Origin: Chrysopilus asiliformis | Taxonomy: Eukaryota; Arthropoda; Insecta; Diptera; Rhagionidae | NCBI GenBank assembly: GCA_964034945.1 | Contig: OZ035961.1 | Location: 91,779,491-91,843,490 of the forward strand | Length of the DNA stretch: 64,000 nucleotides | Reading direction: 5' to 3' | In this document: one piece after another, positions 11,753 to 22,060 of the stretch | Layout: every line of letters begins with the position of its first letter | How positions within the stretch are numbered: position 1 is the first letter of the stretch | Made by a program: the position numbers and the translations under genes | The notes under the pieces: model-generated | Databases searched by the model: none | What the model saw: the letters and a program-made list of their open reading frames with translations, nothing else | Told to the model about the DNA's origin: nothing

Positions 11753-12827
11753 CTGTCCGTCCGTCCGTCTGTCTGTGGCGCGGATTGCGGACGCACGGAT
11801 TGAGCTAGAGACTTGAAATTTTGAGCAGATCCGTTTTTCGTAAAATGCAAGGTTAAGTTCGTTAAAGGGCAACAATGGACTATTAGGGGGGTACACCCCA
11901 TACGAACGAAATCGTTTTTTGTGAATATCTCAAAAACGGTGCATCTTATCAAAAAAGTCCAAGAACAAAAGTTATTTAGGATATGATTCTACATAAAACT
12001 CCCATACATCAAAATCCGATTGGAAAAAATTTTAAAAAATCTTATTGGAAAGTTTGACTTCAAAGTGGAATTTTGGTATAACTGTACGAATTTTGATACG
12101 AATATCACCATACGGGTCTCCAATGATTGCCAGATTGGCAATTATAGCTTTTGTTATGTTTGTGTTTTGTTGTTTTAGCAGCACGTTGTTTTGGTATTAT
12201 TTTTGGTTTTTTTTTTTTTAATTTTCAATTTTAATTGATTTCGGCTATTTTCGTTCGTTTTTCTTTAATTTAATTTTCTTTTTTTCCCTTTGTTTTGCTA
12301 TGTGTGTTTTTCAAAATAAGAAATATGAATGCAAATTTGGAATTTGGATTTCGAGGCGGTTTTCGTTTTCTTCATTTTCCAAAACCTGCGCGGCCACAAT
12401 AGCAAAAGCAGCCCACTTTCTTTTCGACATTTTCACAACACTGAAATGGTGAAAATGATCTGTCAAACATGAATCGTCTACATACGAATGGTTGCATGTC
12501 GCACATCGTGTACTAGAAAACCACATATATATGTGAAATTGTGATGCGCACATGCGATATGCGCATGCTGCGTTGGATACCGTGTACTAGCGATATATAT
12601 GCAACCATTCATATGTGCACTCAAATGTAACCACAGCATATGCGACCACATTGGTTACATATGGACATATGGATTTTGGGACAAAAGACACATGCCGTGT
12701 ACTAGCACATTTTTCCCGTATGCAACCACTGTGTCACATACGAAATGTGTACCCAATATGCGACACCTTCTAGTGACGTCAGAGCCACATTTATATGTGG
12801 CTTTTTACATGCCGTGTACTATAGGCT
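11088..12827. mobile_element. TAA-flanked MITE with long inverted repeats, itself interrupted
   Basis: The left end AGCCTATAGTACACGGCATG matches the inverse of the right end, and the match continues for over 50 bp (through ACATATAAATGTGGCTCTGACGTCA). TAA lies at 11085-11087 and 12828-12830. Without the Helentron-like insertion (11559-12163) it is about 1.1 kb. The tip-like sequence CCGTGTACTAG recurs internally near 11177, 11280, 12510, 12582 and 12692 in both arms, so it may be built of multiple foldback units. No transposase is seen; a PIF/Harbinger affinity is inferred from the duplication. Confidence 0.82.
11559..12163 (+). mobile_element. Helentron/DINE-1-like element, copy 2
   Basis: Complete copy from the T-run and TATACCCGTATGG to the perfect 3' hairpin ATTGCCA-GAT-TGGCAAT and TATAGCTTTTGTTATG. 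The GTCT/GTCC tract is at about 11697-11776. It is the innermost of three nested elements. Its 3' part reads GAATTTTGATACGAATATCACC, defining subfamily A with copies 1 and 8. Confidence 0.8.
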
Positions 12828-13135
12828 TAAGGACTTAACCCCTTACTGCTTTGCGGTACATTCTTCGAAAAAATAAACCAAAATGTGAAAAAAGGTTTTG
12901 TGGTAAGAATTCTTACCAACGGCGAAAAACGAGGTCTTCTACGTTTCTGTGAAGGTTTTTTGTCTGTTTTGTGGCAAAAATGGGAAAGTTCAATCACCCA
13001 AGTTTTTCATTTTATAATCAATTGATTAAAGAATCTTTCTTAGCACTGCAATCAACGAAAAAGTAATTTGATGAGTTTTGATGAACATTTAAAGTTGTGG
13101 TAAGAACTCTTACCGGGTGGCGAAAAATGGGTTAA

Positions 13136-15370
13136 AAGCGAACATGCTTTACAATAAAAATAACTCCTAAAAGGAGTTTAAGTGAATTTTTTAGTTCTTT
13201 TCGGAATTCATTCAAAATTGAGGCGAAAATGGTGTTAATGTGAATTTTTTCTCCTTTAACCGCAAGATAAAAAAAAATCCCTGCTACGATATGGTATATT
13301 TTAACACTGCGATGTTATGAGGCGGTGTTAATTCGTCCCCGGATTTTTTTGAAAGTATACTTCGGCTCGTACAATAGACGAACACACACATAAAAATGTA
13401 AGGAAAGCGAAATGTTCATCATAAGATATTTTTATAACCATTCCACATTTAAGCATCCAATTGCTAGAAATTTTGAATCATTTCAATCGAAAATTTTATT
13501 GAAATATAATTTTCCCTCACATTCAAATTTTTTGAATTACGCAATATTTGGTGTGGCTCTTCTGATCTTTTCAATCTTTATCCGAACTGCTTTCCGTGTT
13601 TTTCATATTTATTAATTTTGCTTTATTTTTCAGAGCTAAGTAATATCAAAAAAATTAAGAAAAATCTTGCGAAAACTCTTTCCTTACATTCCTAAAAAAG
13701 ATCCATTAAATCTCCAAAAAAAAAAACTGAATAATTTTTCGCATGGCTTGAAAATATTCTGCAATGACGTACTTTCGAATTACGCAAAAAAAAAAAACAA
13801 ACGAAAAGTCATTTAAAATAGACTGAAAATTGAAATTACTGGATTTTTAGGCAGATCTGGGACTTCGTACATAAAGCTAAAATCCAAATTGGAAACTTGG
13901 AACATTTAAATGTTGGTAGCAGGAATACCCAAAAGGGGTTGGGATCATCGTAATTCCATCGTCATCGCCAAACAAGCCAAAGCCTATCACATTAAATTAA
14001 ATGATAGATGACTGTGGAATGCAATCAGTCAAAAATTTTGACATTAACCAGAGACTTGACTTATGATTAATTAAAAGGACGAACATTTTTCGGCGACATT
14101 TTACACTTTGCAAGCCAAACACACAAAAAATTAACAGAAAGAAAAGATTTTTCTCAGACAGAAACGAAAAACGAAAAGACGAATATTTGATGTGTTCGCA
14201 GTTAACAATTTGAAAAGGATAAGAAATTAGAATGATTTTAAGTTCGGCGGATAATTTTGCAGTGACTTCATTAAATTCCCCAACCGTTCACATTTCAGCG
14301 AAAGAGAAACTTTTTGAAAAATTTCCCATTTTCTCGATGGGGCTCTTCATTTCCATTCCAATGGATGTCCTGCAGATATATTGAATGTTGTATTCTAGAA
14401 GACTCTACGCTTTATCCAATCACTTTATATGTGTTTTTGGCATTGTCTACTACTGGCGAACCAAAACGGATGGAAACCCAGAAACGAAACTACCCTTCCA
14501 GTAAGATTGGAGTTCGAGAGCTCGGCTTTGCCTGGTCTGGCTATCTACCCTCGCCTATGAGTGAATCAACCATCAGTAATTTGTCTTTTCGCCTTTTCTC
14601 CTACTTTTAGTGCACTTTCGTGTACACATTACTCTTTGTTAGTGTTACAACCATCTGCTGTCCTGGCACTGTTTGTCACAATGTCTCACTGTACGAAATA
14701 TACCGGAATGAGGGATGACAATCACATGGATTACAAGTGTTTGTACCACCATTACTTACCCCGACCACCGCCAGTGCTGATGAATCAAGGACATTTCAAG
14801 CATAGTCGAAGTAGGTTTCGAATAGAAGTCGTTCAATTATATTTTCTGGTGTAAATCCGTGCTATATGTGTGTTTCGGAAATCAAAGGTAAGTAACTGTG
14901 ACGTATCCTTGCTGGGCCAAACTCAAAATCAGTTGAGATATGTTGGCTTAATGGCCACTGAGGTCTTTCAATGTTCATCATTACGATTTTGATGTATCCT
15001 CATAGGGGAACATAACATAGACTGCGATTAATAAACCTGTCAAATGTTTGTGTTAACCTGTAGAAGAGAAATATATTTTATGTATCAAAAGTTATATTTT
15101 TCTGTGTATCTTAAGATCTAACAACAAATTATAAATGTTTTATATTTTAAACAAAAAAAAAAGAGGAAAAAAATAAAATAATTATTTTACAGATTTTTTA
15201 TATGACATCGAAAAAATATGTCACACTTTTTCGGAGTTTCGGGCCTGAAATCCATGCAACAAAATTACACAAAATTTTTGGTGGAAATATCAAAAGATTT
15301 TCGCTAATAGAATTTTTACAAACTTTTCGAAAAAAAAGTCCAATTTTTAAAAGCTTTTATTTAGCTTGCC
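13136..15370. other. No supported gene
   Basis: AT-rich. Overlapping frames at 14314-14610 and 14561-14854 lie in a more GC-balanced island but show no domain or splice structure. Confidence 0.35.
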
Positions 15371-15503
15371 TTCGTGTCTGTTTGTCTGTCAGATCAAATC
15401 TTGCAACCCAATTTTGACCCACTTCCACTTGTCCGATTGACTTGAAATTTTCCACACTTATATAAGTCCGATGACAATACAATATTTTCACTACTTCGTC
15501 CTT

Positions 15504-15870
15504 GTAAGGATAACGGAAGGTCCTGTAAGGATAACGTGATTATCCTTTTCTCCAAATTTTCCGGAAAAAAATCTATTCTGGGGGTTTTTGGAGTCGCTGA
15601 ATCCGAATCTGTCATTAAGAAGTCAGTAAGGATAACGGAAGGTCCTGTAAGGATAACGTGATTATCCTTTTCTCCAAATTTTCCGGAAAAAAATCTATTC
15701 TGGGGGTTTTTGGAGTCGCTGAATCCGAATCTGTCATTAAGAAGTCAGTAAGGATAACGGAAGGTCCTGTAAGGATAACGTGATTATCCTTTTCTCCAAA
15801 TTTTCCGGAAAAAAATCTATTCTGGGGGTTTTTGGGGTCGCTGAATACGATTCTCAAGTTAAAAAGCCTG
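15504..15870 (+). repeat. 122-bp tandem repeat, three nearly identical units
   Basis: Units start at 15504, 15626 and 15748 with GTAAGGATAACGGAAGG. Each contains CTGTAAGGATAACGTGATT, TCCGGAAAAAAATCTATTC and a TTTTTGGAGTCGCTGAAT block. The first two are almost identical; the third differs at a few bases near its end (GGGTCGCTGAATACG). Confidence 0.95.
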
Positions 15871-15921
15871 TAAGGACATCTCAAATGTAAGGATATATAT
15901 TCGAAGACTAAAAAGAACAAA

Positions 15922-16195
15922 ATAAAAAAAATAAAAAAAAAAAATTTAAAAAAAAAGCTTTTATTTAAAAAAATGCACTAAAAAGAAAAAAATAATTTTC
16001 TGGACGCTGTGTATCACAAATATAAAAGCTTTTAAAAAGCGAGATAAAGCATAAAACAATAAAATAAAAATTTATCTCGCTTTTAAAAAGCTTTTATATT
16101 TGTGATACACAGCGTCCAGAAAATTATTTTTTTCTTTTTAGTGCATTTTTTTAAATAAAAGCTTTTTTTTTTAAATTTTTTTTTTATTTTTTTAC
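15922..16195. repeat. Giant palindrome, ~120-bp arms
   Basis: The left arm (about 15922-16048) contains AATGCACTAAAAAG, CTGGACGCTGTGTATCACA and TATAAAAGCTTTTAAAAAGC. The right arm (about 16071-16195) is the nearly exact reverse complement. The spacer is about 22 nt (ATAAAACAATAAAATAAAA). Such a structure would extrude or form a stable hairpin RNA if transcribed. Confidence 0.93.
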
Positions 16196-17588
16196 ATTAT
16201 GAAAATCTCACGGTCAAAATTAGCAGATAATTGTTTTAATTCGCTTGATACGCTGAACCACCAAAAACCGTTAGTTTTGGACACAGATTTTCTTCTAAAT
16301 AACGGTATATTTCGATAAGGATTTAAGCTGCAGAGTTCAAGGGAAGACAAAAGTCTAGAAAATTTCATTGTCTTCAATCTTTGTCATACAGGAGACTACC
16401 GAATTGCGAAGAACGAAATTGCGAAAAACGAAATTGCGGAAAACGAAATTGCGTATTTCAAAAAGTTGCCATTTTGGTCACTTCGGGTTAACGGATTTCC
16501 ACCAAAAGTTGATAGGCTCGTCTCATTACAGGACCAAACATGCCTGCAAAATTTCATGGCTCTAAACATAAATTCTTCGAACTTAACATAATAGTAATAA
16601 ATAAGGCTTAAAATATACCTTAAAAATTACAAGACAGTTTTTACAAAATAAGGCTTAAGGTTATGAATGTGCAAAATTGGACCCTTTTTTCCTCCTGCAC
16701 CCTCAAATAAAAAATTGCGAATTTTTTGAAACACGGAGAAATAGAAAATCAATGTACCTATAACTCTTCCATACATCAAGATTCAATCAGAATACCCCTT
16801 CCCCCGCATAGATAGAAAAGTTTATATCAAAATTTGGTCTGACATAGACATTTTGAGTATTTAACGATTTGACGAAAATTTGAAGCAAATTGCAGTTTAT
16901 TTCCCCAAATATTGGTATATTTTAAGAATATTTTATGAACGTTTTATTTTGGCAAATGGCAAAAATTTTTTAACTATTAACAACACATCAAAAGTCATCA
17001 TTTCTAACTCTATTGACCTTTTTACCTAAATGCACTTTTGCCCTCTTCCCTTTCATTTCAACCCTAACCCTAATAACCAGTCATACTTTTTTCTTATTCC
17101 CCCATTATTGTAAAACCCTCGAATCATCATTCAATAAATCATAATCTAAAGCAGATCCAGCATATTTTCTGGTTACATTTTGATTTTATGTTCTGGTTTG
17201 GAATCTGTTTCCAAGCATTTTATTTGCCCTTCAAAATATTATTATTGAGCTTTTCAGTCCTGTGTCCAGCCGAAATCTGTTCGGGTCTGGACCCATTTGC
17301 ACTCTAAAGACTGAAAAAATAAAATCCTGGGAATTTTTTTCTGGTGGGGAAAACCATTAACATTACGATTATTGCATAGGACGACGAAACTGTTAACGAT
17401 CGGTGTGTGTGCTCGAAACCAGGGGTTATTACCGGTTCGTTTTAGATATTTGTGCGAGTTTTCACAGTTATTCGAATATCCTTTAATAATTTTATTTCCT
17501 CGTAATCCAAAAGTCACGGAAATTTGAAATTGGGGACTTTTACTAAGTGCCGATTAGAGAAACTCATCATTAGGTATATGTCCTGGTT
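16196..17588. other. Non-coding; small 15-bp tandem at 16401-16453
   Basis: Contains about 3.5 units of a 15-bp repeat (AACGAAATTGCGAAA type) at 16401-16453. Otherwise AT-rich with no supported gene. Confidence 0.5.
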
Positions 17589-19004
17589 ATACTCCATATG
17601 ATATATCATATAGGAGTATATTAGATTTAGTGTGCATTTTGTAACTCATCGAACTAATCGTCGGGCACAAAAATGAATTACACCCGGGTGTTAGGGAAAA
17701 CAAAATATTTTGATTTTCGGAAGTCGTCCGTCCGTGTGTCTGTCTATCTGTCTGTCCGTCTGTCTGTTCGCCTGTCTGTCTGTCTGTCTGGCTGTCCGTC
17801 CATCCGTCATCTGTCTATCCGTCTGTCTGTCTGTCCGTCTGTCTATCCGTCTGTCTATCCGTCTGTCTGTCCATCTGTCCATCCGTCTGTCCGTCCGTGA
17901 ACACCATAACTTTCGAAAGGATTGAGCTAGAGACTTGAAATTTTACTTCTCGTAAATAGTCAGTCTAATTTGATGAACGTCTACAGTCGAACCATTCCTT
18001 CCCCTCTCCTCCATACAAACGAAACAGCTTTTTTGCAATTTTCTCGAAAACGGTGAGTCGTGTTAAAAAATTTATAAAGGTAAAATGTGTTGAGAATAGG
18101 ATTTTTCATAACTCATCTAAACACTAAAATTCAATCGGACCACCGCTTTCCCCTCTCCCATATACTTTTTCCTGTTTTCTCGAAAACTGTGCATCGTATC
18201 GAGAATTTATGCAGGTGAAATAAATACATTTAATATGAATTTACAAGCCTTATCTATACATCAAAATCCAGTTTGACCACTCCTTCCCCCCTCCCTCATA
18301 CAAATCGGTTTTTTCCTATTTTCTCGAAAACGGTAAGTCGTATTGAAAAATTTCCCGCCTTTCCTATACAAATGGATTTTTTATACCCGTATGGTGAAAC
18401 CAAAAGGTATATTAACTTTGCCTTACCGTTTGTAACGCCAAGATCCCGTCATCACACACAAAAATGAATTACACCAGTGTGTTTAGAATGATAAAAATAA
18501 TTAATTTTTGCATGTCCGTCCGTCCGTCTGTCCGTCCGTTCGTCCGCCTATGGCGCGAATTGCGGGCGCACGGATTAAGCTAGAGACTTGGAATTTTGCG
18601 CAGATCCGTTTTTCGTAAAATGCGAGTGCGAGGCCAAGTTCGTTCATGGGCAAAAATGGACCATTAGGGGGGGTACCCCCCATAGGAACGAAAATGTTTT
18701 TCGCGAATATCTCAAAAAAGTGCAAGAACAAAAGTTATTTAGAATATGATTCTACATAAAACTCCCATACATCAAAATCCGATTGGAATAAATTTTAAAA
18801 AATCTTATTGGAAACTTTGACTTCAGAGTGGAATTTTGATACAACTGTTCGAATTTTGATACGAATATAACCATACGGGTTTTCAATAATTGCCAGATTG
18901 GCAATTATAGCTTTTGTTATGTTTTTAAATACACATTTTGTCTGTCATCATATAGAGTATTTGACGATTGGCCACTAGAAATCGTAGCTATTCTTGTGTT
19001 CTTT
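17589..19004 (+). mobile_element. Old Helentron-like element, interrupted by a young one
   Basis: The start is the palindromic ATACTCC...GGAGTAT region. A (GTCT/GTCC) tract lies at 17720-17898, then GGATTGAGCTAGAGACTTG. After the insertion at 18378-18925 it resumes with TTAAATACACATTTTGTCTG. It ends with CATATAGAGTATT, the hairpin ACGATT...AATCGT and TAGCTATTCTTGTG. The hairpin plus TAGCTNTTNTT tail is homologous to the young family's 3' end, so the two families share a replication terminator type. Confidence 0.7.
18378..18925 (+). mobile_element. Helentron/DINE-1-like element, copy 3 (nested)
   Basis: Runs from TTATACCCGTATGG to CAATTATAGCTTTTGTTATG. It is inserted in the T-run of an old family member between GGATTTT and TTAAATA. 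The uninterrupted site GGATTTTTTTAAATA exists in the sister copy at about 28633-28647, which shows insertion into a T-run with no duplication beyond T residues. It has a small deletion at about 18718 (loss of ACGGTGCATCTTATCAA-type sequence) and a short GTCC tract. Confidence 0.85.
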
Positions 19005-20300
19005 TTACTGTGTGTGTACCGTATTTCAGTGAAGGTTTGCTTCTGAAAGTATAAAAAAATATTGTTTTGACTTTTTGGTATCTCACTTTTATTAAACTTT
19101 GAATGGTAATCGAAATCAGTAGTCAGGATAAACGTTCTCAGGATATTATACCCATTCCATTGCCTTTAACCACCAAACTGCGAACTTATTGTAACTTTAT
19201 TATATCCGTGGAAGGCCGACAAAAACGTTTATTTTTTTCATTTCAGATATTGTATTTTTCCCTACTAAAAAACAATCTACCGATTGAGTTGGTGCATCGC
19301 CTAGCAACCTTTTGGGATAAAAACGAATCATCCGTAGAGCAATATGTGTGTGTACCCGTCTATAAACTACGCCACTTCATGGATTTTTCCCATGATTTTC
19401 ATGCATGCATGGATCAAGCCTACAGGAATATAAAATGTTGCTCTACACGTGTCCTTGTTATACGGCATTCCATTTCACCTGCATTCTTTCATTACCTTTG
19501 ATATTATTATCAAAGACCCCGTACTACTCAGCTAGACTTGGAATAAATTTTTGCCTGGAATAGAAATTACGATGAAATACAGATGAATTTTATGCAGGAT
19601 TTTCAGGGAAAAAATCACTCTTATCTCCACTCATCGAGATGATGAAATAGGACGTTAAGTTCAACTACGGTTATTTTATTAAATTTTTGCTTCCACACGC
19701 GCCATCAATTCTTTCTGTTTATTAAATTGTTTTAAGGATGTTCTCAGGATATTTCCCATGAGTTTGCCAATGGATTTTCTTAGTTATACAGTTGGTCTTC
19801 ATACAAAACCACTTCAAATAGGTAACCATCGGTTACAAAAAAGAATTACAAAGCAAAAATATGTAATAAAATGAATGGAAAACCAATATAAACATTTTTT
19901 ACTGAAAATATTTCGCTGAAAAAAAAATTAAATGGAAAATATCAAGTAATTTGAAATTGTAATATTATCGTAGGGCTCTTCAGTCTATTTTATGGAAATG
20001 TGTTGCCGATCAACTGTACTTGTTTAAGAAAAATATTATAAAACAATTTTAATTTTTTTTATGAAAGATTTTCAAATTCTGCACTCTGGAAAAAATTTGG
20101 GGGCTAATTAACTTCAAAACATAGCTGAAAGCAAACATCCCGCAGGAATATTCAATAAAAATTTAACACCGTAGCGCGGAATATTTTGATATTCCTGTTT
20201 TGAGGATTTAAAAATCTACTTTAAAATCGTTTTAGCCTTAAATTTTAATGAATTCCAAAAATAATTATTTTCATTGTAAATGTTGTTCACCGGTAGATGA
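19005..20300. other. No supported gene
   Basis: A 132-codon frame (19103-19501, plus) is the longest here. It has no recognisable domain and a composition expected of random AT-rich sequence. Confidence 0.4.
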
Positions 20301-20304
20301 GACT

Positions 20305-20400
20305 TCCTAATTGGCCTCAGTATAGCCTAAAAGGAAGGCGAGTGGCTGACAAATCGAGAGGTCCTGGATCGAGTCCTTGTAGGGACACGCAAGAAAAGTT
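20305..20400 (+). repeat. tRNA-derived SINE-like sequence, second copy
   Basis: Contains TTGGCCTCAGTA (A-box-like), then ACAAATCGAGAGGTCC and GGATCGAGTCC (B-box with one change). It parallels 10560-10664 on the other strand. A poly-T/A-rich segment follows, but no clear tail or target duplication. Confidence 0.45.
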
Positions 20401-21788
20401 TTTTGTAAACTAATATTAAATTTAAAATACGAAAACAAAATCAAAAACCTTTCAAGTGCTTCCAAAAAAAAACAATCATTAATGAGGGAAAATTTATTTA
20501 TTTTTTAAACTCCTCTAAGTTGGTTTAACAACGAAAAATTATTAAAAACTAACACCCACAGGGAACTATTGTGAACCCCTGGGGTGAAGTTAAAGTAGAC
20601 ACCGAAAAAGGCTGGACTCCCTCAAATTCGATTTCGGTGCTTGATTGACTCCATTTTTTCTAAAATTTGTAACGTGATTTAACATACAAGTTTTGTTTTC
20701 AAATCCTTTAACGTATGATCGTTTCCTCCATCTTTCTCGCTCAATCACTAGTCCCATTGAACATGCTCAAAGGTCCAACATTTTTTTTGGATTTTTTCCC
20801 AAAAAAAAAGTACAAAAGGAAATTTGTTTTAGGTAGGCTTGCAGAACCCTCCCACTCTCGCATGATATATCTAACGGTGAAAACTAAATTAAAATTGCTT
20901 TATCGGCTCAAGAAATAGCCGAGTAGGGGTTTTAGGGGACGGGGTGGGTAGATTTCAGTGAGCTGGAAAATGCACGATCAAAATCCCTTCAGCGACTTAG
21001 GAGATAGCAGGCAGGGGATTAACCGCCAGGGAAAGGGATATTGTTTAATTCGCTGATTCCACAGAATTCGTATTTCAATTCATCAAACATCGAAGTATAT
21101 CAGGAATATCGAAATTGAAAATAAAACTTCCCCTCCCCCATTTTTATGTAAAATACGATTTTAATAATTTTAGGTTGATTTTGATTTCATTTAACATAAG
21201 AAAAAATGTATTGTAAAATCGTTATCGAATGTGCGAATTATTATATTCAAATGGTTATGTAAGTACTGTAACCATTTCGAATCAAAGACCTCCTCGGCGG
21301 AGTGAGGGGTGGGGAGCAGGATGAGCAGGGGGACATTTTTTATGAGTCGAATTAATCGAAAAATACGTTTAAATTCAACCCGCGGAAAAACTTTCTTACT
21401 ATTTTCTAAAAAAAAGTGATTTTTCTGCAGTATTTTTTTGACCACAGTAGAAATTGAGCTACAGCAAATTTTCTTAGGGAGATATGCATTTCATAATCAA
21501 AAATTGCATAAAAAAATGCGCCGCAGGAGTTTTTTTTTAAAATAAAGACATGATGGAGGTGAAAACATATGAAAAAACTGCGCAACAAGCGAAAATTGTC
21601 GAGTTCAAGACCAGAGCTTCAAGCCCCGCATTTAATTCGCTCCAGTTTTCGGTTTTGTTAATTCATTTTTCTGAAATTCTGGTTCGCTTGCGGTTACGGT
21701 TTTGCCTAAAAATTCAAGTTTCACTGGGTTTTCACTCCTCCTTCCGGTTCGGTTCGAAGCTATATTCAAGACCAAATCCAATAACCTG
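20401..21788. other. Non-coding; one GC motif copy at 21517-21529
   Basis: AT-rich. The only notable item is TGCGCCGCAGGAG at 21517, embedded in A and T runs (see the dispersed motif finding). Confidence 0.4.
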
Positions 21789-22060
21789 CACTCAGAAAAA
21801 TGTCCAGGTCAACTTTTTGTCAGGTTAACTCTGACCTTACAGAGGTGTCTGTAAGCCAGCTAGCGGTCAGAGTTAACCTATCTAAGGTCAACTCGTGCAG
21901 CTCCCAATGCCCTACTTCACCTGCTGGTGGCTTAATTTCAGAATTTCTCCGACCACAGATCAACTCAGTTTTACTCGCCCACATGCAGGCGAACGCGCGC
22001 CTGCCCGAGGCCAATAACGCCGTATGTTGGTCGTCGAGTTCATCTCCATTTTTCTGAGTG
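21789..22060. mobile_element. CACTA-like MITE, copy 1
   Basis: The 272-bp element has perfect 14-bp terminal repeats CACTCAGAAAAATG/CATTTTTCTGAGTG and TG directly outside both ends. CACT-beginning termini with a 2-bp duplication fit EnSpm/CACTA elements. Just inside the ends are inverted segments around AGGTCAACTTTTT and AGGTTAACTCTGACC. An 85-codon frame runs through it and is shared with copy 2, but it is explained by the overall near-identity of the copies. Confidence 0.8.

Larger units (their letters stand above)
10846..13131. mobile_element. piggyBac-like element carrying nested insertions
   Basis: It begins CCCATTTTTCCCCGC after TTAA (10842-10845) and ends GGCGAAAAATGGG before TTAA (13132-13135), as in piggyBac elements (TTAA duplication, CCC termini). 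Removing the inserted MITE at 11088-12827 and one TAA leaves about 543 bp with no transposase. The right half contains the perfect palindrome GGTAAGAATTCTTACC; the left half has the related GTGGTAAAAATTCTTAACCA, suggesting subterminal inverted repeats. Confidence 0.8.
15371..16195 (+). repeat. Element with 122-bp minisatellite and terminal giant palindrome
   Basis: A GTGTCTGTTTGTCTGTC segment and ATTGACTTGAAATTTTCC core (like the Helentron-like families) lead into a three-unit 122-bp minisatellite and then a palindrome. The same order in reverse, more diverged, occurs at 9180-9790. The whole is therefore probably one transposable family; possibly another Helentron-like lineage, but the ends are not defined. 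Confidence 0.6.

Noticed and set aside
19103..19501. 132-codon frame as a small gene
   Set aside because: No domain, no coding composition, no splice or promoter signal.
21800..22057. 85-codon frame conserved in the copy at 25879-26121
   Set aside because: The whole 272-bp MITE is near-identical between copies, so the frame is carried along; its ends coincide with element sequence.
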